DNA of 64,000 nucleotides from Bradyrhizobium daqingense (GTDB taxonomy: Bacteria > Pseudomonadota > Alphaproteobacteria > Rhizobiales > Xanthobacteraceae). A program made the position numbers and the translations under genes. Of this stretch, positions 7,801 to 15,678 are shown one piece after another (position 1 is the stretch's first letter; each line of letters starts with the position of its first letter). The notes under the pieces were generated by a model. The model did no database searches. It was not told where the DNA came from and saw only the letters and a program-made list of their open reading frames with translations. Location of the stretch: assembly GCF_021044685.1 (NCBI RefSeq), contig NZ_CP088014.1, forward strand, positions 6,496,001 through 6,560,000. Reading direction: 5' to 3'.

Positions 7801-8521
7801 GTGCTGCGACGACCGCGTCGGCCAGATCGAAATTGAGGTTGGCGTTGAAGGCGAGCGTGAGCTTCTGCTCGTTGAGCACGGAGGAGACGCCGACGCCATC
7901 GGGCATCTCGAACACGAAGCGCACGAAGGTCGGCTGCACCGAGGCGCGGACGCGGATCTGCGGACGCTTCTTGGCCTCGGCCGCGGCGCGCTGGGCGCGC
8001 AAGGCCCGTTCGGCCACGCGCGCGCGCTCGGCGAGCTCCTTGACGACGTCCATCGGCAGGGCCGGCGGCGGCCCCTTCCACCCCTCCGGCAGAAGGTCGA
8101 TGAAGGTGCGCTCGCCCGCATTCATGGTGTTGACGGTGACGCGCCGCGCCAGCGACAGGCGAATGGCGCCGCCGTCGGGATCGCGCCGTGCTGAGTTGAC
8201 GTAGTCGGGCGCACCTTCCGGAACACGATCGACGGGAACGTCGACCGGCCGGTCGAAACGGATGACGACAATGGAGCCGGCCGTCGTCACCTCGGAGGGC
8301 ACGTCCTCGCCGAGCTTGATCACGAGGCGGGCAAAGCCGCCGCCGGCCGAGAACGTCGCCTCGCCCCTGACGGGATCGGCCGCCCGGGCAGGCGCAGCGA
8401 AGCCGATTACCAGGCAGGCTGCGAGCACGGGCGCCGTGCAGACATGGCGCGACAACCCCAGCGCCAAGGCGCGGGCTCGCGACACAAATCCAGCGGCAGC
8501 CTCTCGCGCCATTGGCGGCAT
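4811..8521 (-). CDS. Large exported TPR protein of the motility block
   Basis: This 1236-residue protein has an N-terminal signal peptide (hydrophobic core near residues 30-44, cleavage probably after ARA near 47), so it is periplasmic or outer-envelope. Residues ~50-290 look like beta-rich AMIN-like modules. Residues ~295-420 are an Ala/Pro/Lys/Glu low-complexity linker. Another beta region follows to ~610, and the rest is helical TPR-like repeats (for example AKAVTELMLSDPLNKEESGA and YRDALTAARTATRLQPNAEA). I do not recognise a named family. It lies 96 bases downstream of motE in the fliL-fliM block and has its own perfect CtrA-type box 71 bases upstream, which suggests a motor or envelope-spanning flagellar role. 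That role is inference. Peptidoglycan binding through the N-terminal modules is one possibility. Confidence 0.8.
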   Translation of the reverse strand: MPPMAREAAAGFVSRARALALGLSRHVCTAPVLAACLVIGFAAPARAADPVRGEATFSAGGGFARLVIKLGEDVPSEVTTAGSIVVIRFDRPVDVPVDRVPEGAPDYVNSARRDPDGGAIRLSLARRVTVNTMNAGERTFIDLLPEGWKGPPPALPMDVVKELAERARVAERALRAQRAAAEAKKRPQIRVRASVQPTFVRFVFEMPDGVGVSSVLNEQKLTLAFNANLNFDLADAVVAAPPNVASIKQKTDIDQTSVEIALIGDSDVHSFRDEKNYVVDIAFQPDRGKTATTPEAAIAQLKPGGRAAVPAPTPERPAAAQREIAPPTSETIAREAKIDVKPGVKMEAPAEAPKTVPAPAAEAAQAVEAPKEAPQPAPPVAEVTPVKPAMAEAPKEALKEAAKDPVKETAKAAAEVPATPQPTIASVDARRDSDGLRVTFPFQVSTPAAAFRRGDTVWLVFDTPKPVDVEAIRSRGGAMIGEVGRVPLDKGQAVRIRLTRPLVYSLSSEEVGKETNWLLTLADKIQATPLPLMMSRNITDPALANIAIPFANPGVLHKLTDPDAGDTLYVITGQRPVRGFIKRQDLVDLSLLESAHGIAVRPNSDEIGVEVGADKVILGKKGGLTLSPVDISAERAPTAVRPVFSPEGWRKGQSENFWARQSELMTAISAVEPALRSLPRLDLAQFYMSRAMYHEAKAVTELMLSDPLNKEESGALIMHAIASILVGRPAQGLKDLANPVIGNSHDSQLWKALAYARQGKWADAREKFKNVEFAIASLPLDIQRIVTMDAMRASLEVKDYAGASKRRSELEVVGVPPEAAPGFAVLRGRLAEALGHDKDALDDYKLAVASSDRAAAAEAKQLEVALRQKRDEIGKDEALRELETLSMTWRGDAIEVKTLQMLSRLYAENGRYRDALTAARTATRLQPNAEASRQAQDLASDLFTQIFLGPKGDELPPVEALGMFYEFRELTPIGRRGDELIRRLADRLASIDLLDQSAELLQYQVDHRLEGAARAQVAARLAMIYLANRKPDMAITALRASRISDLSGELRQQRLLLEARAQSDVGRHDLALDIVSNVSGREVLRLRSDIFWAARRWRESAEQIELYYGDRFRDFKPLNAVEKSDIIRAAVGYALADDSIGLSRFREKYAPLMSESADRLAFDIASKPAAASSAEFAEIAKLAASVDTLDGFLREMKQRFPDATARAPGTPQAKDETDHTGSLPTIPVVRQIKMTR

Positions 8522-8591
8522 TTCTTCCGGTTCGACGGGTCCACGCCGGCACTGCTGCCGGCCCCTGCCTTCGACTCTAAGGTTTTGCCAA

Positions 8592-8606
8592 TTAAGGACT
8601 TCTTAA
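8592..8606 (-). promoter_or_regulatory. CtrA-type box upstream of the TPR gene
   Basis: A perfect TTAA-N7-TTAA (TTAAGGACTTCTTAA) lies in the 95-base gap between motE and the TPR gene, 71 bases upstream of the TPR start. It suggests a promoter inside the block in addition to readthrough from fliL. It lacks the CCAT extension of the other boxes. Confidence 0.55.
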
Positions 8607-8616
8607 GTATGAGCCC

Positions 8617-9381
8617 TCAATTCGGCTTTTGCGTCGGCCTGCCGTCGATCTTCGGCAATTCGCCGGCCGAGGCGGACTGATCGCCCCCGCCATTGGCGCG
8701 GCGGGCCATCTCGACCGTCAGCTTCTCGGCGGCCTCGGGCGACATCAGCCCCATGATGTCCGACATCTTCCGCGGCGCGATCGCCGAGGCGATCTCGATC
8801 AGCACGCCCATCTCGAGCCGGTCGAACACCCGCGCGGCGTCCTTCGGCTTCATGCCTTCATACATGGTGACGAGGCCCTTCATGCGCTGGGCTTCGGCGG
8901 CCTTCTGCTCGGCCTGCGTCGCGGAGATGCGGGTTTCCACCGCCTTCATCTCTTCGACCTTGTTCTCGATGCGCTTCTCAGCCGATTTCAGCAGGCTCTC
9001 GCGGATGTCGATCTCGCGCTGGCGGGCCTCGATCTCCTGGCGGCGCGCCTGCAGCCGTTCCAGGATCGCGCGCTCGGCTGCGGAGACCTGCGCCTGGGTC
9101 TCGTCGATCTTGACGACGGTGCCACCCTCCATCTTGGTCTCGGGCGCTGCCGGCTTCGGTGCTTCTTTCGGCGGGCCATGGGTCGAGCCGGTGATGTCGG
9201 GGTCTTCGCGGCCGGTCGGGAAATTCAGGTTCTCCTGCGCCCAGGACTTCTTGGCCTGGCTCGGCTTGTAGTCGAACACATAGCCGCCATTGATCGCGAG
9301 TCCCGCCACCTTCAGCGTGGCGAGACCTGCGACGGCCACCAGGACGACCGGAATGACGCGGATGTTACGAAAGGACTTCAT
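8617..9381 (-). CDS. motE: MotE-like periplasmic flagellar motor chaperone
   Basis: This 254-residue protein has a short cytoplasmic start, one N-terminal membrane anchor (VIPVVLVAVAGLATLKVAGL), a variable Pro-rich part, a long coiled coil (residues ~100-180, rich in Glu, Arg and Ala) and then the MgtE-N-like segment MYEGMKPKDAARVFDRLE with IASAIAPRKMSDIMGLMSPE. This layout is that of MotE, described in Sinorhizobium as the chaperone for the periplasmic motor protein MotC. No MotC, MotB or MotD is in the window. The large TPR protein immediately downstream is a candidate client by position only. It follows the DUF6468 gene by 9 bases. Confidence 0.85.
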   Translation of the reverse strand: MKSFRNIRVIPVVLVAVAGLATLKVAGLAINGGYVFDYKPSQAKKSWAQENLNFPTGREDPDITGSTHGPPKEAPKPAAPETKMEGGTVVKIDETQAQVSAAERAILERLQARRQEIEARQREIDIRESLLKSAEKRIENKVEEMKAVETRISATQAEQKAAEAQRMKGLVTMYEGMKPKDAARVFDRLEMGVLIEIASAIAPRKMSDIMGLMSPEAAEKLTVEMARRANGGGDQSASAGELPKIDGRPTQKPN

Positions 9382-9390
9382 ACCCTGACT

Positions 9391-9840
9391 TCATGCGGCA
9401 AGACCGTTGGACCGTCGGCGCTCTGAGAAGGCTTCGGCCGCAGCCGCCACCGCCTTCGCCGTCGAGGGCTTGGCCGCCGTCGGAGCGGCAACCATTTCCG
9501 GATTCGTGACGGGGCGCGCGGCAATCGCGATCTTGGACAGGCGACGCACCACGTTGTCGGCCTCGCCGAGCTGCTTGTAGAGCTGGTCGGACATCTGCGT
9601 CGCCGCCGCGAGCTGGCTGCCGAGGTTCTCGTTGACGTCGCGCACGGCGAGCTTCAGCCCGCCGATCGCGCGCTCGGCGATCTCGGTCGCGGTGATCAGC
9701 TCGCCGATCACCGCCTTCAGCGAATGCTCGTCCGCCTTGAGCCGCGTCAGCCGCTTGTTGAGCATGACGCAGTAGACGATCGTCAGCATCAGCAGGATAG
9801 CCACCAGCGACTCGATCGCCATTCCCAGAGAGTGGTTCAT
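9391..9840 (-). CDS. DUF6468 flagellar-operon membrane protein
   Basis: This 149-residue protein has one N-terminal membrane helix (LGMAIESLVAILLMLTIVYCVML) followed by a helical cytoplasmic part. It resembles the DUF6468 family, known mainly as a conserved passenger of alphaproteobacterial flagellar operons next to fliM and motE. Its ATG overlaps the fliM stop (ATGA), so translation is coupled to fliM. An upstream extension of the frame runs antisense within fliM and is a shadow. Biochemical function is not known. Confidence 0.8.
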   Translation of the reverse strand: MNHSLGMAIESLVAILLMLTIVYCVMLNKRLTRLKADEHSLKAVIGELITATEIAERAIGGLKLAVRDVNENLGSQLAAATQMSDQLYKQLGEADNVVRRLSKIAIAARPVTNPEMVAAPTAAKPSTAKAVAAAAEAFSERRRSNGLAA

Positions 9841-11030
9841 GGGGCCTCCATCATCTTGTTCTGCTCGTCGACCTTCTCGAACATCGCAAGTGTCGTACTT
9901 GGCTTGCGCAAGGGTTTCGTCACGCGGATCGCGACCCGGTCGCCGACCCGGCCCATCCGCCCTTCGGTCAGCAGGACGTCGCCGCAGCGCACGGTGACGT
10001 TGGCATCGGCGCGCATGTCCAGCGGCAGCGTGTCGCCGACCTTGAGCCGCATCAGCTGCTTGAGCGGGATGTCGGCCTCGTAGAGTACGGCGTCGACGGC
10101 GATCTGGGCCTGCACGATCTCGGTGGCGAAATGGCCCTCCCAGATCGGGTCGCGGCCGAACTTTTCGCCCATGAACATCTGGAGCAGGACGCCCCGGATC
10201 GGTTCGATGGTCGCGTAAGGCAGCAGCAGCTCGATGTTGCCGCCGCGGTCTTCCATGTCGATGCGCAGGCGCACCAGGATCGCGGCATTGGCGGGGCGGC
10301 TGATCGCGGCGAAACGCGGATTGGTCTCGAGCCGGTCGATCGTGAAGGTCACCGGCGACAGCGGCCGGAACGCCTGCTCGGCGTCGGCCAGCACCACCTC
10401 GACCAGGCGCTTGACCAGCTCGGTCTCGATGGTGGTGTAGGGCCGGCCCTCGATGCGGAGCTGGCTGGTGCCGCGGCGGCCGCCGAGCAGCACGTCGATC
10501 ATCGAATAGATCAGGTTGGAATCGACCGTCGCCATGCCGAAGTTTTCCCACTCCTCGGCCTTGAACACCGAGAGCACGGCCGGCAGCGGGATCGAGTTCA
10601 TGTAGTCGCCGAAGCGCACCGAGGTGATGCGGTCGAGCGAGACTTCGACGTTGTCGGAGGTGAAATTGCGCAACGAGGTCGTCAACAGCCGCACCAGGCG
10701 GTCGAAGACGATTTCGAGCATCGGCAGACGCTCGTAGGAGACCATCGCCGAATCAATGATCGCGCGAATGCCGGAATGGTCGTCGAGATTGACGTCACCG
10801 ACGGTGAAGCCGAGGAGATTGTCGATCTCCTCCTGCGACAGCACACGTTCGCCGGAATTCTTGCCGCTGCCGAGATCGCGGCTGCCGTCCTCGACCATGG
10901 CCGCCCATTGCAGGGCCATGGTCTCGGAGAGTTCGTTCTCGGCGGCGGCCTCCGCGGGATCCTCGGAATCGAGCGATGCCTCCCATTGGGCGGCAATCGC
11001 ATCCTGGTCCATCTGCTCGTTGCCGGCCAT
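9837..11030 (-). CDS. fliM: Flagellar switch protein FliM
   Basis: This 397-residue C-ring protein has the central CheC-like domain (residues ~95-280, with SFKAEEWENFG and LIYSMIDVLLGG) and the C-terminal SpoA domain (KVGDTLPLDMRADANVTVRCGDVLLTEGRMG). The conserved CheY-P binding segment VLSQEEIDNLLGF sits near residue 63 instead of at the extreme N-terminus, because an acidic Ala/Glu-rich extension of ~60 residues precedes it. FliM links CheY-P sensing to rotor switching. It lies 18 bases downstream of fliL, is coupled to the DUF6468 gene, and belongs to the fliL operon. Confidence 0.95.
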   Translation of the reverse strand: MAGNEQMDQDAIAAQWEASLDSEDPAEAAAENELSETMALQWAAMVEDGSRDLGSGKNSGERVLSQEEIDNLLGFTVGDVNLDDHSGIRAIIDSAMVSYERLPMLEIVFDRLVRLLTTSLRNFTSDNVEVSLDRITSVRFGDYMNSIPLPAVLSVFKAEEWENFGMATVDSNLIYSMIDVLLGGRRGTSQLRIEGRPYTTIETELVKRLVEVVLADAEQAFRPLSPVTFTIDRLETNPRFAAISRPANAAILVRLRIDMEDRGGNIELLLPYATIEPIRGVLLQMFMGEKFGRDPIWEGHFATEIVQAQIAVDAVLYEADIPLKQLMRLKVGDTLPLDMRADANVTVRCGDVLLTEGRMGRVGDRVAIRVTKPLRKPSTTLAMFEKVDEQNKMMEAP

Positions 11031-11048
11031 GGCGCTAGCCCATTCCCC

Positions 11049-11549
11049 TCACTGCACCACGACTTCCTTGAACAGCACCGCGCTGACATGGATCGGAGCG
11101 ACCGCCGCGTTGACGCGCTTGGTCAGCTCCTCCTTGAGGCGGAAGATGCCGGCGGAGCCGTTGAGGTCGGAGGGGCGCAGTTCGCGCACATAGGTCTGGA
11201 AGATGTCGGTGACGCGCGGCATCGTCGGCTTGATCGCCTCGATCTGCTTCTCTTCCTTCAGTTCCAGCACGATCTTCAGCCGCAGATATTGCACACGCTC
11301 GCCGGGGGAGCCGGCGAGGTTGACCATCAGGTCGGGGACATCGACGAAGGCCGGCGGCTTCGGCGGCGGCACCACCTCGGCATGATGCTCGGCGTCTCCC
11401 TTTCGGAAGAAGAAGAACCAGGTCGCCGCGCCGCCGCCGAGAATGGCCAGCACGCCGACGGCGATGATGATCAGCTTGAGCTTGTTCTTGGGCGGAGCGG
11501 ATTCTGCACCCTCGGCGGCCGCACCGCCTTCCGCTTCATTCTCTGCCAT
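11049..11549 (-). CDS. fliL: Flagellar basal body-associated protein FliL
   Basis: From the ATG at 11549 (MAENEAEGG) the protein has 166 residues: a short charged N-terminus, one membrane helix (LKLIIIAVGVLAILGGGAAT) and a periplasmic FliL domain with LMVNLAGSPGERVQYLRLKI and a C-terminal VSAVLFKEVVVQ. FliL surrounds the stator and supports torque. The eight upstream in-frame residues are not needed. It is the first gene of the minus-strand motility block. The upstream region has a TTAACCAT half-site (11666-11673) on the gene's strand. Confidence 0.93.
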   Translation of the reverse strand: MAENEAEGGAAAEGAESAPPKNKLKLIIIAVGVLAILGGGAATWFFFFRKGDAEHHAEVVPPPKPPAFVDVPDLMVNLAGSPGERVQYLRLKIVLELKEEKQIEAIKPTMPRVTDIFQTYVRELRPSDLNGSAGIFRLKEELTKRVNAAVAPIHVSAVLFKEVVVQ

Positions 11550-11925
11550 GGTCGCCGCGCCCGGATCTCTCAAAGGGGTCGAAAGAGCGAGGCCCTAAGA
11601 CAATGACGCGATACGAATGCCCCGGCGCAAATGCGCTCCTCTTCATGGCAAACGCTACGGTAATAATGGTTAACGGAACCTTTCGATTGTGCTTCCGCTA
11701 GGAAAAATCTGCCGGGCAAACATGGCTAACAGAACCTTTCTGCCGCCCTCCCGCACCCCTTGAAATCCATCAAGGGATTGAAAATACGCAACTTTTCGAG
11801 TTGGCACGGCTTTCGCTGAGAAAGGGCCGAGACCGGCGGTTTGGGAGAACAAGGGTCTCGTTCACGGGGTCCGCCAAGGCGCTTGGGAGAGCGAGGTGGC
11901 AGGTCCCACTCAGGGGAGATTACCG
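11550..11925. other. Divergent regulatory region between fliL and flgF
   Basis: This 376-base gap separates fliL (minus) from flgF (plus). It holds a TTAACCAT half-site for fliL (ATGGTTAA at 11666-11673; the distal TTAA is missing) and a strong sigma-54 promoter for flgF (11801-11817). Two TGCCG half-elements (11710, 11741) lie 118 and 87 bases upstream of the predicted flgF start site. A near-direct repeat, TGGYTAACRGAACCTTTC, occurs at 11667 and 11723. No gene is seen in the gap. Confidence 0.65.
11801..11817 (+). promoter_or_regulatory. Sigma-54 promoter of flgF operon
   Basis: TTGGCACGGCTTTCGCT has GG and GC exactly 12 bases apart and matches the -24/-12 consensus TGGCACG-N4-TTGC at all but one position. 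It would start transcription near 11828, about 98 bases upstream of flgF. The position fits a FlbD-dependent middle-class flagellar operon. Confidence 0.75.
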
Positions 11926-12687
11926 ATGCAGAACGCGCTTCTGATCGGCTTGTCACGGCAGATGACGTTGGAACGGCAGATGGATGTCATCGCCAACAAC
12001 GTCGCCAATGCCAATACCAACGGCTTCAAGGCCGACCATTCGCTGTTCGAGGAGTACCTCAACTCGAACGCGCGCGAAGACAATTTCATCGGCGCGGATC
12101 GGCGCGTCTCCTACGTGCAGGATCGCGGCACCTTCCGCGACATCGGCCAGGGTCCGATGGAGGCGACCAGCAACCCGCTCGACGTGGCGATCGACGGCAA
12201 CGCCTATTTCGCGGTGCAGGCCGCCGGCGGCGAGCGTTACACCCGCGACGGCAAGTTCTCGCTCAACAGCACCGGCCAGCTCGTCACCTCCGACGGCGCC
12301 CTCGTGCTCGGCACCGGCGGTCCGATCACCTTCCAGCCGACCGATCACGACATCAACATCGCCCCCGACGGCACCGTCACGGTGCTCGAGGGCACGGCAA
12401 GGACCGACTCGATCCGCGGCAAGATCCGCATGGTCGCGTTCGACGATCCGACCAGGCTCACCAAGCTCGGCGCCAACCTTTACGACATCGGCTCCGCCGT
12501 GCAGCAGGCCGACACCAAGTCGACCGTGCGCCAGGGCTACGTCGAGAAGTCGAACGTCAACGCCGTCAGCGAGATGACCCGCATGGTCGAAGTCATGCGC
12601 AGCTACGCCTCCGTCGCCAGCCTGCTCCAGCAGCAGAGCGACCTCCACAAATCGGCGATCGAGAAGCTCGCCGACGTTCCGGCCTGA
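11926..12687 (+). CDS. flgF: Rod protein FlgF
   Basis: This 253-residue protein begins at the ATG at 11926 after GGGGAGATTACCG. It carries the rod signature QMDVIANNVANANTNGFK near residue 17, a DUF1078-like middle part with YTRDGKFSLNSTGQLV, and a C-terminal motif NAVSEMTRMVEVMRSYASVASLLQQ. FlgF is the proximal part of the distal rod. The frame is open for ten codons upstream, but the ribosome site supports 11926. It is the first gene of flgF-flgG-flgA-flgH, driven by a sigma-54 promoter. Confidence 0.95.
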   Translation: MQNALLIGLSRQMTLERQMDVIANNVANANTNGFKADHSLFEEYLNSNAREDNFIGADRRVSYVQDRGTFRDIGQGPMEATSNPLDVAIDGNAYFAVQAAGGERYTRDGKFSLNSTGQLVTSDGALVLGTGGPITFQPTDHDINIAPDGTVTVLEGTARTDSIRGKIRMVAFDDPTRLTKLGANLYDIGSAVQQADTKSTVRQGYVEKSNVNAVSEMTRMVEVMRSYASVASLLQQQSDLHKSAIEKLADVPA

Positions 12688-12703
12688 TTGAAGGAGAACT
12701 GAC

Positions 12704-13492
12704 ATGCAGGCGCTTCACACCGCAGCGACCGGAATGGCGGCACAGGAGCTCAACGTTCAGGTGATCTCCAACAACATCGCGAACCTGCGCACCACGGGCT
12801 TCAAGAAGCAGACCGCGGCGTTCCAGGACCTGATCTACGAGCACATCCGCCGCGTCGGCGCGCAGGCCTCCGACCAGGGCACCATTGTGCCCGTCGGCGT
12901 CGACATCGGCGGTGGCGTCAAGACCGTAGGTACGCCGCGCAGCATGACGCAAGGCACGCTGTCGCAGACTGGCAACGATCTCGACCTCGCCGTCTCCGGC
13001 GATGGCTTCTTCAAGATCCTGATGCCCGACGGCACCTACCAATACACCCGCGACGGCACCTTCCAGATGGACAATCAGGGCCGCGTCGTCACCGCCCAGG
13101 GCAACCCGGTGCAGCCGACGATCACCGTCCCGAACAACGCCTCGGGCCTCGCCGTCAACGAGCAGGGCCAGGTCTCGGTGACGCTGCCGGGCTCCTCGAC
13201 CTCGACCATTCTCGGCCAGATCGGCCTCACCCGCTTCATCAACAAGGCCGGCCTCCAGCCCGTCGGCAGCAATCAGTTCACCGAGACTCCCTCCTCCGGC
13301 CCGCCCCAGGACGGCACGGCGACGGCCGAAGGTTACGGCAAGATCACGCAAGGCAGCCTCGAGCAGGCCAATGTCGACGTCGTCTCGGAGATGAGCGACC
13401 TGATCGCGGCCCAGCGCGCCTACGAGATGAACGCCAAGGTGATCAGCGCCGCCGATCAAATGATGCAATCGACCACGGCCCTGTTCCGCTGA
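12704..13492 (+). CDS. flgG: Distal rod protein FlgG
   Basis: This 262-residue protein is the standard FlgG length. It has the N-terminal motif ELNVQVISNNIANLRTTGFK, the central YQYTRDGTFQMDNQGRVV segment and the C-terminal ANVDVVSEMSDLIAAQRAYE followed by ISAADQMMQ, all highly conserved in FlgG. It forms the distal rod through the P and L rings to the hook. It follows flgF by 16 bases with AAGGAGAAC as ribosome site. The stop codon abuts the start of flgA. Confidence 0.97.
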   Translation: MQALHTAATGMAAQELNVQVISNNIANLRTTGFKKQTAAFQDLIYEHIRRVGAQASDQGTIVPVGVDIGGGVKTVGTPRSMTQGTLSQTGNDLDLAVSGDGFFKILMPDGTYQYTRDGTFQMDNQGRVVTAQGNPVQPTITVPNNASGLAVNEQGQVSVTLPGSSTSTILGQIGLTRFINKAGLQPVGSNQFTETPSSGPPQDGTATAEGYGKITQGSLEQANVDVVSEMSDLIAAQRAYEMNAKVISAADQMMQSTTALFR

Positions 13493-14632
13493 GTGATGAC
13501 GATGATCCGGACCACCCTTGCCACGATCACCGCACTTGTCGCGCTGGCCCTGCCGGCCGCGGCGGCCGATGATGTCATCGCAGCGCCGACGCTGCGCGCC
13601 AGCGTTGCCGTGAGCTCGGACGTGGTGCGGGTCGGCGATCTCATCGACAATGCCGGATCGGCCGCGCAGATCCCGGTCTACCGCTCGCCCGATCTCGGCA
13701 CCACGGGCACGCTGACGGTCGGCCAGGTGCTGTCGGTGCTGCGCGCGAAACAAGTGATCGGCGTGATGACCGGCGACATCAGGGAGGTCCAGGTCACCCG
13801 CCTCGCCCGCACGCTCGCGAGCAAGGACCTCGAAGTTGCGGTCGCCTCCGCGCTCGAGCGCCGCTTCGGCCTTGGGGACGCTGCCAACATCACGGTCATG
13901 CTCGACCGCGGCATTTCCGAGATGCGCCTGGACGCCTCCAACACCGGCGCGCTCCAGCCGGTCGCAACCCGGTATGACGCCCGCGGCGGCCGTTTCGACA
14001 TCGCCTTCGAGATCAGCAACGACAACAGCCCGACGCCGACCAAGCTCCGCTTCACCGGAACCGCGATCGAGACGGTGGAAGTGGCCGTACTGACCCGCGA
14101 CATCGACCGCACCGAGCTGTTGAAGTCCTCCGACGTCTCGCTGGAGCGCCGGCCCAAGGCCGAGGTCACCGGCGAGCCCGCCTCGCGCGATCGCACCCTC
14201 GGCATGCAGCTGCGCCGGCCGATGCGGGCGGGCATGCCGATCCGCGTCGCCGACATCGTCAAGCCCGACTTCGTGGTGCGCGATCAGGCCGTCACCATCA
14301 TCTACCAGGTGCCCGGCGTCTATCTGACCACGCGCGGCAAGGCGATCGAGAGCGGCGCTGAGGGCGACACCATCAGTGTGATCAATCTGCAATCCAAGCG
14401 TACGTTGACCGGCGTCGTCACCGGCCGCGGCCAGGTCACGATCCAGGGCGCCAGCCAGTCCGCACCGATGGCGCCTGCCGTCGAGCAGACCTCCTCGCTC
14501 AAGCGTGACGAGGTGCCGGCGGCCGCGGCCCTGGCGCAGAGCCTGGTCCAGGCACCGGCATCTGCCGCCCACGTCGCACAAGCCCAGATCCCGCAAGTTC
14601 GCGTCTCGCAAGCTCCAGCCAAGTCAGAGTAA
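13493..14632 (+). CDS. flgA: P-ring assembly chaperone FlgA
   Basis: This 379-residue protein has an N-terminal signal peptide (TTLATITALVALALPAAAAD), so it is periplasmic, and a C-terminal SAF-like domain with RDQAVTIIYQVPGVYLTTRGKA and GDTISVINLQSKRTLTGVV, typical of FlgA. FlgA helps FlgI form the P ring. It is longer than the ~220-residue enterobacterial form because of extra middle sequence and an Ala/Pro-rich tail. The start is ambiguous: GTG at 13493, ATG at 13496 and ATG at 13502 are in frame, and the GTG immediately follows the flgG stop. Product identity is not affected. Confidence 0.9.
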   Translation: MMTMIRTTLATITALVALALPAAAADDVIAAPTLRASVAVSSDVVRVGDLIDNAGSAAQIPVYRSPDLGTTGTLTVGQVLSVLRAKQVIGVMTGDIREVQVTRLARTLASKDLEVAVASALERRFGLGDAANITVMLDRGISEMRLDASNTGALQPVATRYDARGGRFDIAFEISNDNSPTPTKLRFTGTAIETVEVAVLTRDIDRTELLKSSDVSLERRPKAEVTGEPASRDRTLGMQLRRPMRAGMPIRVADIVKPDFVVRDQAVTIIYQVPGVYLTTRGKAIESGAEGDTISVINLQSKRTLTGVVTGRGQVTIQGASQSAPMAPAVEQTSSLKRDEVPAAAALAQSLVQAPASAAHVAQAQIPQVRVSQAPAKSE

Positions 14633-14635
14633 GTC

Positions 14636-15403
14636 ATGTCCACGTTCAGTTCGGCTTTCCGTCTTCGTCGCATCGCGATCTCTGCCCTGCTGCTTGCAAC
14701 TGGCGCATTGGCGAGCGGCTGCTCCTCGATCGACCGGCTGTCGCAGATCGGCGAGCAACCGAAGCTGTCGGCGATCGACAATCCGACGACGCAGCCCGGC
14801 TACAAGCCGGTGCAGATGCCGATGCCGAAGCCGGAAGTCGCCTCCTACAATCCGAACTCGCTGTGGCGCAACGGCAGCCGCGCCTTCTTCAAGGACCAGC
14901 GCGCCCGCCAGATCGGCGACCTCCTGACAGTGACGGTGAACATCACCGACAAGGCCAACCTCTCCAACGAGACCCAGCGCAGCCGCACCAATTCGGAAGA
15001 TTCCGGGATCACCGACTTCATCGGCGCGAAGACGCTCGGCGCGCAGGCGCAGAAGGTGCTACCCGGCCGCATCCTCACCGCCGATTCCACCGCGTCCAGC
15101 GACGGCAAGGGCTCGGTCAACCGTCAGGAAGCCTTGCAGACCAACGTCGCTGCGGTTGTCACGCAAGTGCTGCCGAACGGCAACCTCGTGGTCGAGGGCA
15201 AGCAGGAGATCCGCGTCAACTTCGAGATCCGCGAGCTCGTGGTCGCCGGCATCGTCCGCCCCGAAGACATCCAGAGCGACAACACCATCGACTCTACCAA
15301 GATCGCGCAGGCCCGCATCGCCTATGGCGGCCGCGGCCAGATCATGGACGTGCAGCAGCCGCGCTACGGCCAACAGGTCATGGACGTGCTGCTGCCCTTC
15401 TAG
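14636..15403 (+). CDS. flgH: L-ring lipoprotein FlgH
   Basis: This 255-residue protein has a lipoprotein signal with lipobox LASGC near residue 28 and the FlgH body with SLWRNGSRAFFKDQRARQIGD and the conserved C-terminus IMDVQQPRYGQQVMDVLLPF. FlgH forms the outer-membrane L ring around the rod. It starts 3 bases after the flgA stop and ends the flgF-flgG-flgA-flgH operon; a hairpin follows 60 bases later. Length is normal. Confidence 0.96.
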   Translation: MSTFSSAFRLRRIAISALLLATGALASGCSSIDRLSQIGEQPKLSAIDNPTTQPGYKPVQMPMPKPEVASYNPNSLWRNGSRAFFKDQRARQIGDLLTVTVNITDKANLSNETQRSRTNSEDSGITDFIGAKTLGAQAQKVLPGRILTADSTASSDGKGSVNRQEALQTNVAAVVTQVLPNGNLVVEGKQEIRVNFEIRELVVAGIVRPEDIQSDNTIDSTKIAQARIAYGGRGQIMDVQQPRYGQQVMDVLLPF

Positions 15404-15463
15404 AAAATCTTGCGAGCTCCCACATCGTGTTCGCGAACCTAGGCGCGAACGACGATGTACGAC

Positions 15464-15503
15464 GCGGCCTCCGGTAGCTCCCCTGCCGGAGGCCGCATGT
15501 ATT
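15464..15503 (+). terminator. Probable terminator after flgH
   Basis: GCGGCCTCCGG and CCGGAGGCCGC form a perfect 11-base stem around an 11-base loop, followed by ATGTATTTT. It lies about 60 bases after the flgH stop. Confidence 0.65.
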
Positions 15504-15548
15504 TTGCGAACGTGACAACGCCGATCAGGCTGGCGCCGTATTCTCCGC

Positions 15549-15634
15549 CGTCATGCCCGGGCTTAACCCGGGCATCCACGTCTTCCGGGGCTCGCTGTGA
15601 CACGTGGATGGCCGGGTCAAGCCCGGCCATGACG
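15549..15634. repeat. Dispersed palindromic repeat, family B
   Basis: The ends CGTCATGCCCGGG and CCCGGCCATGACG are inverted, and inside are CCCGGGCTTAACCCGGG, CCACGTC and CACGTGG arms, so the unit folds into a branched hairpin. It differs from families A and C. One copy is seen here, between the converging flgH and hydratase genes. Confidence 0.75.
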
Positions 15635-15678
15635 CGCGTGGCGGGAGCGTCGCGACAAAAAGGGCGACGGCGCGGAGA

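Noticed and set aside
4676..8194. Plus-strand frames of 656 and 486 codons opposite the TPR gene
   Set aside because: The minus-strand protein has a signal peptide, domains and a promoter; the opposite frames are Arg/Leu/Asp-rich shadows with no ribosome site or family match.
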